From Actinokineospora globicatena (GTDB taxonomy: Bacteria; Actinomycetota; Actinomycetes; Mycobacteriales; Pseudonocardiaceae), in the NCBI RefSeq assembly GCF_024171945.1, contig NZ_JAMTCR010000003.1:858211-922210 (forward strand): DNA of 64,000 bases. The letters are read 5' to 3'. Under the pieces are notes generated by a model that worked only from the letters and a program-made list of their open reading frames with translations, did not search any database and was not told where the DNA came from. Below are positions 54,692 through 63,533 of the stretch, piece after piece. Within the stretch, counting starts at the first letter, position 1. Every line of letters starts with the position of its first letter. Position numbers and translations under genes: made by a program.

Positions 54692-55687
54692 CTACATCGT
54701 GGCCGTGGAGTTCCTCGGTGGGTGCAGCCCTGGTGCGTCGGTGAGGTCTGGGGCGATCGGCGTCGGGCTCAGTGATGTGTCGTCCTCGCCTTCCTCCAGC
54801 AACGTGTTCGCGGCACCGACGACGCGCCCATCCGGTTCTCCGACGATGTCAAGATCGCGGTCGGCGTAGTCGACGCGGGCCAGCACGCTGCGCATCGCTT
54901 CCAGGCGGGCTCGGCGCTTGTCGTTGCTCTTGACGACCGTCCAGGGAGCGTCGGAGGTGTCGGTCGCCCGGAACATCGCGACCTTCGCCTGGGTGTAGTC
55001 GTCCCAGCGGTCCAGCGAGGCCAGGTCGTTCTCGCTGAGCTTCCACCGCCGGACCGGGTCGACCTGCCGGATGATGAAGCGGGTGCGCTGCTCGGCGCGC
55101 GACACCGAGAACCACAGCTTGACCAGGATGGTCCCGTCCTCGACCAACATCCGCTCGAACACCGGTGCCTGCACCAGGAATCGCTCGTACTGCTCGTAGT
55201 CGCAGTACCCCATCACCCGTTCCACGCCCGCGCGGTTGTACCAAGACCGGTCGAACAGCACCATCTCCCCCGCCGTCGGCAGGTGGGCGACGTAGCGCTG
55301 GAAGTACCACTGGCCGCGCTCGCGTTCAGTGGGCGTCCCCAGCGCCACCACACGCGCCCCGCGCGGATCCAGGTTCTCGGTGAACCGCCGGATCGTCCCG
55401 CCCTTGCCCGCCGCGTCGCGACCCTCGAACACGATCACCACCCGCTGCCCGGTGTCCTGGACCCAGTGCTGCAGCTTGAGCATCTCGATGTGCAGCAACC
55501 TCTTGGCGGGCCCGTACTCCTGCCGCCCGAGGCGCTCGGTGAACGGGTAGTTCTCCCGCCACGTGTCCACCTCGGCCCCGTCGGCGCGCAGCAACACCGG
55601 CTCCTCGCCATCGAGGAACCGGACGTCGACCTCACCGGACAACTCGGGGAACATCTCGGCCGCGGTGCGGAGATCGTTGTCGCTCAT
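54692..55687 (-). CDS. ppk2: Polyphosphate kinase 2
   Basis: 331 residues from ATG 55687. Transfers phosphate between polyphosphate and nucleotides. Walker A 'VFEGRDAAGKGGTIRRF' near residues 87-102, Walker B 'MVLFDRSWYNRAGVERVMGY', lid 'WFSVSRAEQRTRFIIRQVDP' and 'WTVVKSNDKRRARLEAMR' are all in place, with one PPK2 domain and an N-terminal extension, as in class I enzymes. The last 50 residues form a Pro-rich tail. It lies 60 bases downstream of a small membrane-protein gene and the PiT transporter, so phosphate uptake and polyphosphate metabolism are probably coordinated. Confidence 0.95.
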   Translation of the reverse strand: MSDNDLRTAAEMFPELSGEVDVRFLDGEEPVLLRADGAEVDTWRENYPFTERLGRQEYGPAKRLLHIEMLKLQHWVQDTGQRVVIVFEGRDAAGKGGTIRRFTENLDPRGARVVALGTPTERERGQWYFQRYVAHLPTAGEMVLFDRSWYNRAGVERVMGYCDYEQYERFLVQAPVFERMLVEDGTILVKLWFSVSRAEQRTRFIIRQVDPVRRWKLSENDLASLDRWDDYTQAKVAMFRATDTSDAPWTVVKSNDKRRARLEAMRSVLARVDYADRDLDIVGEPDGRVVGAANTLLEEGEDDTSLSPTPIAPDLTDAPGLHPPRNSTATM

Positions 55688-55747
55688 GCGTCCCACATAC
55701 CCGCACACCGCGATCACAACCAGACATTCCTCATCTTCCCGACAACA

Positions 55748-55972
55748 TCACTTGTTGACGGTCAGGTAGATGCCGTAGCCGATCAAGGCGACGCAGGCCA
55801 CCGCGCACAGTGCGGACGTGGCGGTGGCGACGACGGTCGACGTGCCGCGGTCGAGTGCTCGTGTTCGGTAGTCGAAGGCGTTGATGCCGAGCGCGGCCAG
55901 CACTACCAGGCCGACACCTGCGGTGAGGGCGACGACTAGGACCTCGCCGAGTCCGTTCCAGTTGATGTGCAT
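55748..55972 (-). CDS. Small two-helix membrane protein of the phosphate module
   Basis: 74 residues; AGGAG five bases before ATG 55972. Two hydrophobic segments (residues 10-32 and 48-70) separated by a charged loop 'FDYRTRALDRGTS'. It lies between the PiT transporter (13 bases upstream) and PPK2. Small membrane proteins in this position are frequent in actinobacteria, but no function is known to me. Confidence 0.75.
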   Translation of the reverse strand: MHINWNGLGEVLVVALTAGVGLVVLAALGINAFDYRTRALDRGTSTVVATATSALCAVACVALIGYGIYLTVNK

Positions 55973-55985
55973 GTCGGCTCCTGGG

Positions 55986-57092
55986 TCACACGGTCGCGGC
56001 GTCGTTGACGTTGTGGGCGCTGATCGGGTTGCGGCGTGAGAGCCAGTAGATGCCGCCGCAGATGGCCGCCGCCGCGATCGCCACGATGACGGTGCCTGCG
56101 GCGCCCGTGCCTGCGACCCAGCCCGCACCAGCGCCGACCAGGGCCGCGGCGGGCAACGTCAGCGCCCAGGCCACCACCATCCGTCCCGCGGTGGACCACC
56201 GGACCTCGGCCAGGCGCCTGCCCACGCCGGAGCCGATCACGCCGCCGGAGACCACGTGCGTGGTGGACAGCGCGAAGCCCACGTGCGACGAGGTCAGGAT
56301 CACCGCGGCGGCGCTCGCCTCGGCCGCGAAACCCTGCGGTGGCCCGATGTCGGTGATGCCCCGGCCCATGGTGCGGATGATCCGCCAGCCGCCGAGGTAG
56401 GTGCCCAGCGCGATCGCCGACCCGGCGGAGATGATCACCCACAGCGGCGGACCCGCGGCGGCGGGCAGCGATCCCGCGGTGATCAGGGTCAGCGTGATCA
56501 CCCCCATCGTCTTCTGCGCGTCGTTGGTCCCGTGCGCCAGCGCCACCAGTGACGCGGTCACCACCTGACCGACCCGGAACCCGCGGCGGCGGGTGTCCTC
56601 GCCGGTCCGGTGGGTGATCCGGTAGGCCAGGAACGTCGCGATCATGGCCACCAGGCCCGCGATCAACGGCGACGCGACGGCCGGGACCACGACCTTCTCC
56701 AGCACGGTGGTGAACCGGACCGCGTCCGACCCGGACGCCACCCACACCGCGCCGATCAGCCCGCCGAACAGGGCGTGCGAGGAACTCGACGGGAGCCCGA
56801 CCAGCCAGGTCAGCAGGTTCCACACGATCGCCCCGACCAGCCCACCGAAGATCACCGCGGGCCCGATCCTGGTCTCGTCCACGATCCCGCTGCTGATCGT
56901 CTTGGCCACCTCGATCGACAGGAACGCCCCCACCAGGTTCAGCACCGCCGCGATTCCGACCGCCTCCTTGGGCTTCAGCGCCCCGGTCGCGATCGACGTC
57001 GCCATCGCGTTCGCCGTGTCGTGGAACCCGTTGGTGAAGTCGAACGCCAACGCGGTGATCACCACCACCACGACGATCAGTGACACGTCCAT
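55986..57092 (-). CDS. PiT-family inorganic phosphate transporter
   Basis: 368 residues. ATG 57092 has GGAGGG eight bases upstream; the frame is open further upstream but the family starts here. The two inverted-repeat signatures are clear: 'FDFTNGFHDTANAMATSIAT' near the N-terminus and 'ALAHGTNDAQKTMGVITLTL' in the middle. About ten membrane helices. A low-affinity phosphate/cation symporter. Heads the transporter-membrane protein-PPK2 operon. The 270-base gap upstream holds no gene. Confidence 0.95.
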   Translation of the reverse strand: MDVSLIVVVVVITALAFDFTNGFHDTANAMATSIATGALKPKEAVGIAAVLNLVGAFLSIEVAKTISSGIVDETRIGPAVIFGGLVGAIVWNLLTWLVGLPSSSSHALFGGLIGAVWVASGSDAVRFTTVLEKVVVPAVASPLIAGLVAMIATFLAYRITHRTGEDTRRRGFRVGQVVTASLVALAHGTNDAQKTMGVITLTLITAGSLPAAAGPPLWVIISAGSAIALGTYLGGWRIIRTMGRGITDIGPPQGFAAEASAAAVILTSSHVGFALSTTHVVSGGVIGSGVGRRLAEVRWSTAGRMVVAWALTLPAAALVGAGAGWVAGTGAAGTVIVAIAAAAICGGIYWLSRRNPISAHNVNDAATV

Positions 57093-57362
57093 CCCAAACA
57101 CCCTCCACGTCGACCCACTGGCCTCCGCCGAGTACCCGGCCACACCAACCACGGGAGAACCCGCGATGAACACTGCCCGGGCGCCCGCAGTCACCGCGAC
57201 CAATCCACACGGGACGGCGCATCGACCGCTCCATCCCTGCGGCGCGGCAATTGCCCCGTCAGCGGACTCATCCCTCGCTGCCCTGGGACGCCGTCGACTC
57301 AGGACTCCACGACTTGGCGCATCGTCGCCAACGCCGGATCAGGGGATCGGTCTGACCGCCCT

Positions 57363-57767
57363 CTACTTCCCGATGAGCACTTCGCCTTCCAGGCCATCGG
57401 GGTCGCGGAAGAACACGCTGAGGACGGCGCCGAAGTCGTTGACGGTGCCGTCACTGGCGCCGCGGTCGACCAAGCGCCGGCGGATGATCTCGAAGCTCTC
57501 GGCGGAGGCCGCTTGGAGCCCGAAGTGGTCGAGCCTGCCGCGGCCCCACATCGGGGTTTGCCGGTCGGGCTCGGGGTTGCCCTCGATGGTGACCACGTTG
57601 AGTTCGGTGTGCGGCCCGATGCGGATCATCGTCATCGTCTCGCCGTCCTTGACGCCGTGCGGCTCGGTCGGGCCGACCTCCGCCTCGAAGACCTCCCGGT
57701 AGAAGTCACGCAGCCGTTCGATATCCCTGGAAACCAGCGCGATGTGGTTGATCCCGTCCAGCAGCAC
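57363..57767 (-). CDS. VOC-superfamily (glyoxalase/dioxygenase-fold) protein
   Basis: 134 residues from GTG 57767 (GAGGGG upstream). One VOC module of paired beta-alpha-beta3 units: 'INHIALVSRDIERLRDFY' with a possible metal His, and 'LDHFGLQAASAESFEIIRRR', then 'FFRDPDGLEGEVLIG' with the terminal Glu position. The metal ligands (His, His, Glu) appear to be present. Substrate unknown; glyoxalase, resistance or dioxygenase roles are all possible. Confidence 0.85.
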   Translation of the reverse strand: MLLDGINHIALVSRDIERLRDFYREVFEAEVGPTEPHGVKDGETMTMIRIGPHTELNVVTIEGNPEPDRQTPMWGRGRLDHFGLQAASAESFEIIRRRLVDRGASDGTVNDFGAVLSVFFRDPDGLEGEVLIGK

Positions 57768-57864
57768 TGCCCCTCACCCCTCATCCAGTCGGACCCACAC
57801 CCCTCGCTATACCCGCGATGCGCCGTCTCATGCTCACCCGTTCGACCCAACACGGGCGAGGCTC

Positions 57865-59961
57865 TCAAGGGCGGAGCGCGGTTGGGGCGTCGAACCAGGT
57901 TGGTTTGGTCTTCAGGCTTTGGATGGTCAGGTTCTCCAGGATCTTCTGGAGTTCGGCCTTCCCGTACCGGTCCTTGTGGGTGGGTTTGACGTCGATGGTC
58001 AGGATGTAGTCGGTGCAGTCGAGGGCGGCTGAGGTGTCCTCGACGTGGGCGCGGTGGCCGTTGACCTGGGTGGTCCAATTGGGCTCTTGGTTCGTGCGGT
58101 CCTGGTAGAAGCTGATGTTGACGGCGGGGCCGTCCTCGAAGAAGACTTGGTCCCGCTTGCCGTAGCGGTCGTCGCACAGGTCGATCGCTGCTTGCCAGGG
58201 TTCTTGGTTGACCCGGGCCGGGTCGAGGCCGTCCGCGCCGCCGCAGGGGTGCAGGGTCGGGGGCAGGTAGCCGAAGCGAGTCGGGAACCGCATGGGTCTG
58301 GTGATGCCGAGGCGGACAGCCGCGCCCACCTTCAGGACTGTGTCGCGGGCAACGGGAATCTGGTCGTCGGTCTGCACGACGTACCAGGAATCCGGGGCGT
58401 ACTCGACGATGACAGCGGGTTTGTGCAACGCGCCGCCCGGGATCTGCTCGGTCCCCTCATCGGTCAGCGCGGGTGAGTAGTACCCCGACTTCCCCGCGAC
58501 GGTGACGGCCTCGCCGGTCTTGCCCTCGGTCGCGTCGTAGCCGCCCTTGGGGTAGACCGCCACCCACGCCGCCGACCTGCTGGCCATCTCGCCGGTCGTG
58601 ATCTCGCGGATCGAGATGTTCTGGACCCCGCCGTCGATCCGGCTGTCACCGATCCGATAGCCGGTGATCGGCTCCACCGCGGCGGTGAAGACCAGGTCGG
58701 TGGCCTTGGGTATCCGGTTGTCCGTGGTCGTGGTGCTGGTGGACGGCGATGCGGGGGCGGTGGTGCCGCGATCAGCGGATTGGCCTCCCGCCGCGTTCTC
58801 GCGGTTGAGGATGATCACGACGGCGGTGACGAGCGAGAGGGCGAGAACAGCGGCCGCCACCGGTATCGCGAACCGCCGCCGACCCTTCCGCGGCGGGTCG
58901 ACGGCGGACTGGACGTCTTCGTGGACCGGCTCGTCCAAGGACTGCGGCGCGGCGGGCTCCTCGACCGGCGGCGGGGCGAACAAGCGGCGCACCTCGGTGG
59001 CGGCGGCTTCGGCGACCGTCGCGTCGTCGTCGACGAGCAGGCCGTCGAGCAGCGCGCGCACCTGGTCCTGTCCCACGGGAGAACCGGACTCGAACTGGAC
59101 GACCGTGTGCCGGAGAGCGGCCAACCGCACCTCGGGCAACGGGCTGTCCAGCGCCTGCGCGACCCCGGCGGGGAGACCGTCCGGGACCCGCGGGCCGCGC
59201 GCGCTCGTGGCGATGACCAGCTTGCCCTGGAGCTGGCTGTCCAGCCGCGGGGTCTGCTGGAACGGGCTCGCCTCCACCTCGTCGAAGACGTACCGGTACA
59301 GCTCGTCGGAGTCGACCACACCGTCGCCGTCGAGGTCCGCGTCACCGCTGCGCAGGCCCCGGACCAGCGCCTGGGTGAACACCCCGCGGCTGTTGTCGTA
59401 CCCGCCTGTGCTGACCAGGTCCGGGTGGTCGGTGGTCTCGTAGGCGTATTCCATGGCCGAGGACGCCGTCATGACCACGCGACCACGCCCGCTCAGCCGG
59501 TGCACCACGTCCACGTCCTGGGCGACCGCGCGGTGCAGCGCGCCCGGTGGGAACGCCCCGGCATAGCAGCAGTCGAGCCAGACCACGATGTGCGTGGCGC
59601 GGCTGCGGGTCATCTGGTCCCGGATGAACCGGGCGGACACCGCGGTCGCCTCGAGCCGGTCGTAGCGGGAGTTGGTCATCGCCAGGTGCAGTTGCCCGGC
59701 GTCGTCCTTGACGCCGTGACCGGAGATGTAGAGCAGCACGACGTCGCCACGACGCGCGTCCGCGAACAGGTCGTTGATCGCGAGCGCCACGTCGTGGGCC
59801 TGCTCGTTGTGGGAGGTCCGCACCGCGTAGCCGCCGATGGTCTCGTCCTGGAGCACCCCGGCCAACGCCTCGGCGTCCCCCGCGGTGCCGCGCAGACCCC
59901 GGAACAAGGCGTCGGCGTGCACGTCTGTCGCTATCAGCAGCGCCTTGCGGCTACCGACCAC
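57865..59961 (-). CDS. Membrane-anchored caspase-like (C14) protein with an EF-hand loop
   Basis: 698 residues. GTG 59961 is preferred to an upstream GTG because GGAGGAG lies six bases before it and it starts directly at the caspase fold ('SRKALLIATDVHADALFRGL'). Catalytic His82 in 'LLYISGHGVKDDAGQ' and Cys132 in 'VVWLDCCYAGAF'. Residues 209-220 form a canonical 12-residue EF-hand loop (D-L-D-G-D-G-V-V-D-S-D-E). Next come a HEAT-like helical pair (270-328), a Pro-rich linker, a membrane helix (365-385), a Ser/Thr linker and an extracytoplasmic domain of about 270 residues with four cysteines. The protease half should be cytoplasmic. Confidence 0.85.
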   Translation of the reverse strand: MVGSRKALLIATDVHADALFRGLRGTAGDAEALAGVLQDETIGGYAVRTSHNEQAHDVALAINDLFADARRGDVVLLYISGHGVKDDAGQLHLAMTNSRYDRLEATAVSARFIRDQMTRSRATHIVVWLDCCYAGAFPPGALHRAVAQDVDVVHRLSGRGRVVMTASSAMEYAYETTDHPDLVSTGGYDNSRGVFTQALVRGLRSGDADLDGDGVVDSDELYRYVFDEVEASPFQQTPRLDSQLQGKLVIATSARGPRVPDGLPAGVAQALDSPLPEVRLAALRHTVVQFESGSPVGQDQVRALLDGLLVDDDATVAEAAATEVRRLFAPPPVEEPAAPQSLDEPVHEDVQSAVDPPRKGRRRFAIPVAAAVLALSLVTAVVIILNRENAAGGQSADRGTTAPASPSTSTTTTDNRIPKATDLVFTAAVEPITGYRIGDSRIDGGVQNISIREITTGEMASRSAAWVAVYPKGGYDATEGKTGEAVTVAGKSGYYSPALTDEGTEQIPGGALHKPAVIVEYAPDSWYVVQTDDQIPVARDTVLKVGAAVRLGITRPMRFPTRFGYLPPTLHPCGGADGLDPARVNQEPWQAAIDLCDDRYGKRDQVFFEDGPAVNISFYQDRTNQEPNWTTQVNGHRAHVEDTSAALDCTDYILTIDVKPTHKDRYGKAELQKILENLTIQSLKTKPTWFDAPTALRP

Positions 59962-60167
59962 GAGCCACTCCTCCGAACTCGGGCGACGGGCTCGACCGAG
60001 GGTCAACCGTACGCCGGACGGCCTGAGGGTATCGAGCCGTGTCGAGCCCCCGCGGAGGGAGGTACCGCCGTCAACGGCCAGGTCTCCCCCGCGACAGCCT
60101 GTCGTCCTCGGGGCGTAGTCCTATCAGGACAGTCGACAACGGTGATGGGGTGCGGTTGGCTGCTGCC

Positions 60168-61133
60168 ATGGCCGATGTGGTGAGGGTGGGTGCGGTGCAG
60201 TTCGAGCACCGGGACGGCGACAAGGCGTACAACCTGGGGCAGGTTCGTCGGTTCGCGGGTGCGGCGGCTGACGCGGGTGCGCGTGTGGTGGTGTGCCCGG
60301 AGATGTGCCTGGTGGGCTACTGGCACCTGCGCCGACGTACGCGGCAGGAGCTGTGGGACCTGGCGGAGCCGTCGGACGGTCCCCTGGTGGCCGCGCTACG
60401 GGATCTTGCCGGTGAACTGGGGATCGGGGTCGGCGCGGGTTTCCTGGAGAGCGCGGGCGAGCGGCTGTTCAACTCCTACGCCGTGTGCCTGCCCGACGGT
60501 GTGGTCCACGTGCACCGCAAGCTGCACGCGTTCGAGCACGAGGCCATCTCCAGCGGGTCCGGCTACACCGTGTTCGACACGCCGTGGGCGCGGATGGCGG
60601 TCCTGATCTGCTACGACAACAACCTGGTGGAGAACGTGCGGGCCTGCGCGCTGGCCGGGGCGACCGTGCTGCTCGCTCCGCACCAGACCGGGGGCACGCA
60701 CTCGCGCAGCCCGCACGGCATGAAGCCCATCCCGCTGTCGGTGTGGGAGAACCGCCACAACGACCCCCGGGCCGTCGAGGACGCCTTCCGCGGCGCCAAC
60801 GGCCGGGAGTGGCTGATGCGGTGGCTGCCCTCCCGCGCGCACGACAACGGGCTGTTCGTGGTGTTCGCCAACGGCGTCGGCCGGGACGACGACGAGGTCC
60901 GCACCGGCAACGCGATGGTCATCGACCCGTACGGCCGCGTCGTGGCCGAGACCTGGGCCGCGGGCGACGAACTCGTCCTGGCCGACCTCGACTTGAACCT
61001 GGTCCCCTTGTCGACCGGCCGCCGGTGGCTGGCAGCGCGCCGACCTGAGCTGTACGGACCGCTGGTGGAGCGGTTGGGGACCGAGCGCGACCCGAGGACG
61101 GCTCGGTTCAGCCCGGACCCCGTCGACTGGTGA
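60168..61133 (+). CDS. Carbon-nitrogen hydrolase (nitrilase superfamily)
   Basis: 321 residues from ATG 60168. The Glu-Lys-Cys triad is complete: Glu45 in 'VVVCPEMCLVGYW', Lys118 in 'HVHRKLHAFEHEAI', Cys148 in 'MAVLICYDNNLVENV'. The type with FEHE after the lysine is found among amidase/carbamoylase-like branches rather than true nitrilases. Likely cytoplasmic hydrolysis of an amide or N-carbamoyl compound. Convergent with, and overlapping by 26 bases, the second nitrilase-family gene. Confidence 0.9.
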   Translation: MADVVRVGAVQFEHRDGDKAYNLGQVRRFAGAAADAGARVVVCPEMCLVGYWHLRRRTRQELWDLAEPSDGPLVAALRDLAGELGIGVGAGFLESAGERLFNSYAVCLPDGVVHVHRKLHAFEHEAISSGSGYTVFDTPWARMAVLICYDNNLVENVRACALAGATVLLAPHQTGGTHSRSPHGMKPIPLSVWENRHNDPRAVEDAFRGANGREWLMRWLPSRAHDNGLFVVFANGVGRDDDEVRTGNAMVIDPYGRVVAETWAAGDELVLADLDLNLVPLSTGRRWLAARRPELYGPLVERLGTERDPRTARFSPDPVDW

Positions 61134-62025
61134 CGGCGCGGGGTGGCGTGGAGGTGCGGTCGAGGCGCAGGAGGTCGGGGCGGGAGTAGTGACCGGAGAC
61201 ATCCAGGTCGAGGTAGGCGCCGTCGAGGAGACCGGGGTCGACGTCGGTGATCAGCAGGTCGGGGTGGCCGAACACGGGGCCCGCGAGGAGTTCGCCGAAG
61301 GGGTCGACGACGCAGCTGCCGCCGTTGATCATCGGTTGGTCCGGCGGGACCGGGTAGTCGGCGGGGTAGTCGCCGCGAGTGGCGTACTGGTTGGCCGACA
61401 ACACAAAACAGCGGCCCTCGACGGCGATGTGCCGCATGGTCGCCGTCCAGACGTCACGGGCATCGACGGTCGGCGCGCAGTAGAACTCGACGCCCTGCTG
61501 GTAGAGGGCCGCGCGGTAGAGCGGCATGTAGCTCTCCCAGCAGATCGCCATGCCGATGCGGCCAATGTCGGTGGGGATGACTGCGATGTCGGAGCCGTCG
61601 CCTTGGCCCCAGATCAGGCGCTCGACGCCGGTGGGCATGAGCTTGCGGTGGTGGCCGAGTAGGGCGCCCGTGTGGTCGAACAGCAGCGATGAGCAGTAGA
61701 GGGTGTGGCCCGATCGCTCGACCACGCCCACCACGACTAGGCATCCCGCGGCGGCTACCTCGGCACGCACGCGGTCGAACGTCTCGCCTGGTACCTCGAT
61801 GGCTGATTTCCGGTAGCGCGCGAACAACGAGCGGCCCTCAGGTGTGCGGTCGCCGACGGTCGCGCCGAATGACGCGCCTTTGGGGTAGCCGCCGAGGAAC
61901 GCCTCTGGGAAGACGACTAGCTCCGCTCCGGACTCCCTTGCCCGGCGCAGGAGGACCTCGAACAGGTCAAGCCCGCTCGACAACTCGAACAGCGGCGCCG
62001 CCGCTTGGACCACCGCAACGCGCAC
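61108..62025 (-). CDS. Nitrilase/cyanide-hydratase-type C-N hydrolase
   Basis: 305 residues. GTG 62025 is chosen for the GAGGAG six bases upstream; a TTG 23 codons earlier is less likely. Triad: Glu41 in 'VVFPEAFLGGYPKGASFGAT', Lys128 in 'HRKLMPTGVERLIWGQGDGS', Cys162 in 'GMAICWESYMPLYRAALY'. 'HRKLMPT..ERL.WGQGDGS' and 'CWE.YMPL' are signatures of true nitrilases. Converts an organic nitrile to the acid and ammonia. It probably forms an operon with the gene 34 bases upstream. Confidence 0.93.
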   Translation of the reverse strand: MRVAVVQAAAPLFELSSGLDLFEVLLRRARESGAELVVFPEAFLGGYPKGASFGATVGDRTPEGRSLFARYRKSAIEVPGETFDRVRAEVAAAGCLVVVGVVERSGHTLYCSSLLFDHTGALLGHHRKLMPTGVERLIWGQGDGSDIAVIPTDIGRIGMAICWESYMPLYRAALYQQGVEFYCAPTVDARDVWTATMRHIAVEGRCFVLSANQYATRGDYPADYPVPPDQPMINGGSCVVDPFGELLAGPVFGHPDLLITDVDPGLLDGAYLDLDVSGHYSRPDLLRLDRTSTPPRAVTSRRGPG

Positions 62026-62059
62026 GACCCGCTCCTCTCGGTCCAAGTCTGACCCATTG

Positions 62060-62659
62060 TCACGGGTGTTCGGTTCGTGCGCGGTATTCGTCAACCTGAT
62101 CGGGGGTGGGGTCGATGCCCACCGACTCGGCGAAGTCCTCGGGGTCGGCCGACTCGCGCGTGGGGTGCGAGAGGGCGGACTCGACCGCCACCACCACGTC
62201 GGGGTGTCCCAAGGGAAGTGGGGCGGTGACGCGGTCTTCGGAGCCGCCCGTGCTCACCGCGACCAGCCGGACGTCGATGTCCTCCGCCGCGAGGTCGGCG
62301 CGTCGCCGGGTCATGCGGTGCATCCACTCCTCGTTGGCCGCCAGCGCCGGGGCTCCGGGGACGGTGCCCGCGGCGCCCGGGTCGACCAGCAGGACCAACA
62401 CGAGGTTCTCCGGGCGGCGTTGCGCCACGGCCAGCGCGGTGTCCGCGGCTGTGCCCGCCGCCACCAGGGCCACGGCGCCGTCCACACCGGCCAGCTCGTG
62501 CTCCACCCGGGCAGGCGCGTCCTCGTCCTGCCCGATCCACCGGACGTCGCGGGTTCGGGCGAACTCGCGCCACGTGCCGGGCAGGGCGCCGTGGGTGGCT
62601 GTGTCAGCCGGGTCCAGCACCACGACGGTGCCGATCACCCGATCGCTCGCACGGGTCAT
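62060..62659 (-). CDS. Protein of unknown function upstream of the nitrilase
   Basis: 199 residues; GAGAGGAG six bases before ATG 62659. Alternating strands and helices: 'DRVIGTVVVLDPADTATHG', 'VDGAVALVAAGTAADTALAV', 'ENLVLVLLVDPGAAGTVPG', 'EDIDVRLVAVSTGGSED', 'PDVVVAVESALSH'. This looks like an alpha/beta (Rossmann-like) domain, with no nucleotide-binding glycine motif that I recognise and a long acidic C-terminus. It is 34 bases upstream of the nitrilase, probably cotranscribed. Confidence 0.75.
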   Translation of the reverse strand: MTRASDRVIGTVVVLDPADTATHGALPGTWREFARTRDVRWIGQDEDAPARVEHELAGVDGAVALVAAGTAADTALAVAQRRPENLVLVLLVDPGAAGTVPGAPALAANEEWMHRMTRRRADLAAEDIDVRLVAVSTGGSEDRVTAPLPLGHPDVVVAVESALSHPTRESADPEDFAESVGIDPTPDQVDEYRARTEHP

Positions 62660-62749
62660 TGGTGGCTCCTCTCCCGAGTTCCCTGGGTGGCCCGGGTGCC
62701 CGCGCCAGGAGCGGGCAAACATCGCGCCGCACCGCCCGGGTGACGTCAG

Positions 62750-63379
62750 TCAGGAACCCGCGTCATGTCGGGCGCGGTCGAGTTGGTCGGCGACGGCTGT
62801 GATGCGGTCGGCCAGGTCGGGGTGGGCGTCACGCAGGTGCGGGCCCGCGTCGGTGAGCGGGCTGAGCAGGTCGGCGGTGTCGGCGCCGCCGAGTGCGGTG
62901 GTGACGTCGTCGACGCTGCGTTGGCCGTCGTGGTCGAGGTCGTCGACGACGCTGACCGCGGCGGCGAGCCTGCGGAGCAGGACAGCGTTGTCACGCGCCC
63001 AGCGCACCACCGCCTTGTCCCCCGCGCGGCGGTCGCGTTCGGCGCGGACCCGCTGCTCACCGGTGCTCGTCGTCGTGCCGTCCGGCCGGACCCTCAGGTA
63101 GCGGCGCTCGGCGGCCTGCCTGCTGGCGACACCGAGCGCGGGCGCGATCCGGGCCCAGCTGACCCCGGCGTCCCGCGCGGCCTCGATGAGCCTGGGTTCC
63201 CACCCGGCCAGTTCGTCGCGGATGTGGCGCAGCAGCGTGAGCGCGGCCAGCACGTCCTCGGCCTCGCCTGTTCCCTGCTCGGCGACCGCGTGCACCAGCG
63301 CGAGATCGCCGATCGCGTCGTCCTGGCCCGCGGGTCCGGTACTCAGGTGGGATCGCGCGTCGTCTCGGTCGTCGCCCAT
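62750..63379 (-). CDS. HSP18-type transcriptional regulator
   Basis: 209 residues from ATG 63379. The centre contains a helix-turn-helix-like segment '[20 protein letters not shown]' with '[10 protein letters not shown]', followed by a helical half ('[19 protein letters not shown]', '[20 protein letters not shown]'). Proteins of this type are coded next to Hsp20/HSP18 genes in Pseudonocardiaceae and are annotated as HSP18 regulators; this gene is divergent from an Hsp20 gene. One 17-bp operator-like element lies 13 bases upstream of its start, which suggests autoregulation. Confidence 0.75.
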   Translation of the reverse strand: MGDDRDDARSHLSTGPAGQDDAIGDLALVHAVAEQGTGEAEDVLAALTLLRHIRDELAGWEPRLIEAARDAGVSWARIAPALGVASRQAAERRYLRVRPDGTTTSTGEQRVRAERDRRAGDKAVVRWARDNAVLLRRLAAAVSVVDDLDHDGQRSVDDVTTALGGADTADLLSPLTDAGPHLRDAHPDLADRITAVADQLDRARHDAGS

Positions 63380-63391
63380 CGGACCTCATCC

Positions 63392-63408
63392 GTCATCGTG
63401 GGGACGAC
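63392..63408. promoter_or_regulatory. Operator-like near-palindrome, copy 1
   Basis: GTCATC, five-base spacer, GACGAC. Nearest the regulator gene. The half-sites differ by one base from a perfect inverted repeat (GTCGTC/GACGAC). Confidence 0.6.
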
Positions 63409-63439
63409 ATCGTAGCTCAAGCCAGACGACACACAGATC

Positions 63440-63456
63440 GTCATCGCTAATGCGAC
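63440..63456. promoter_or_regulatory. Operator-like near-palindrome, copy 2
   Basis: GTCATC, five-base spacer, TGCGAC. Right half matches at four of six positions. Starts 48 bases from the first copy. Confidence 0.5.
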
Positions 63457-63463
63457 ACCACAC

Positions 63464-63492
63464 TTGTCATCCATCTGACGACGTGTTAGAAC
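63464..63492 (+). promoter_or_regulatory. Putative Hsp20 promoter
   Basis: TTGTCA, 17 bases, TAGAAC: a housekeeping-type -35/-10 pair about 40 bases upstream of the Hsp20 start codon. Copy 3 of the near-palindrome covers its -35 part. Confidence 0.45.
63466..63482. promoter_or_regulatory. Operator-like near-palindrome, copy 3
   Basis: GTCATC, five-base spacer, GACGAC. It overlaps the presumed -35 region of the Hsp20 promoter, a good position for a repressor. Confidence 0.6.
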
Positions 63493-63533
63493 TGTGGTGC
63501 GCGTTGACGACACGACAACCAGGAGGTGGAACG

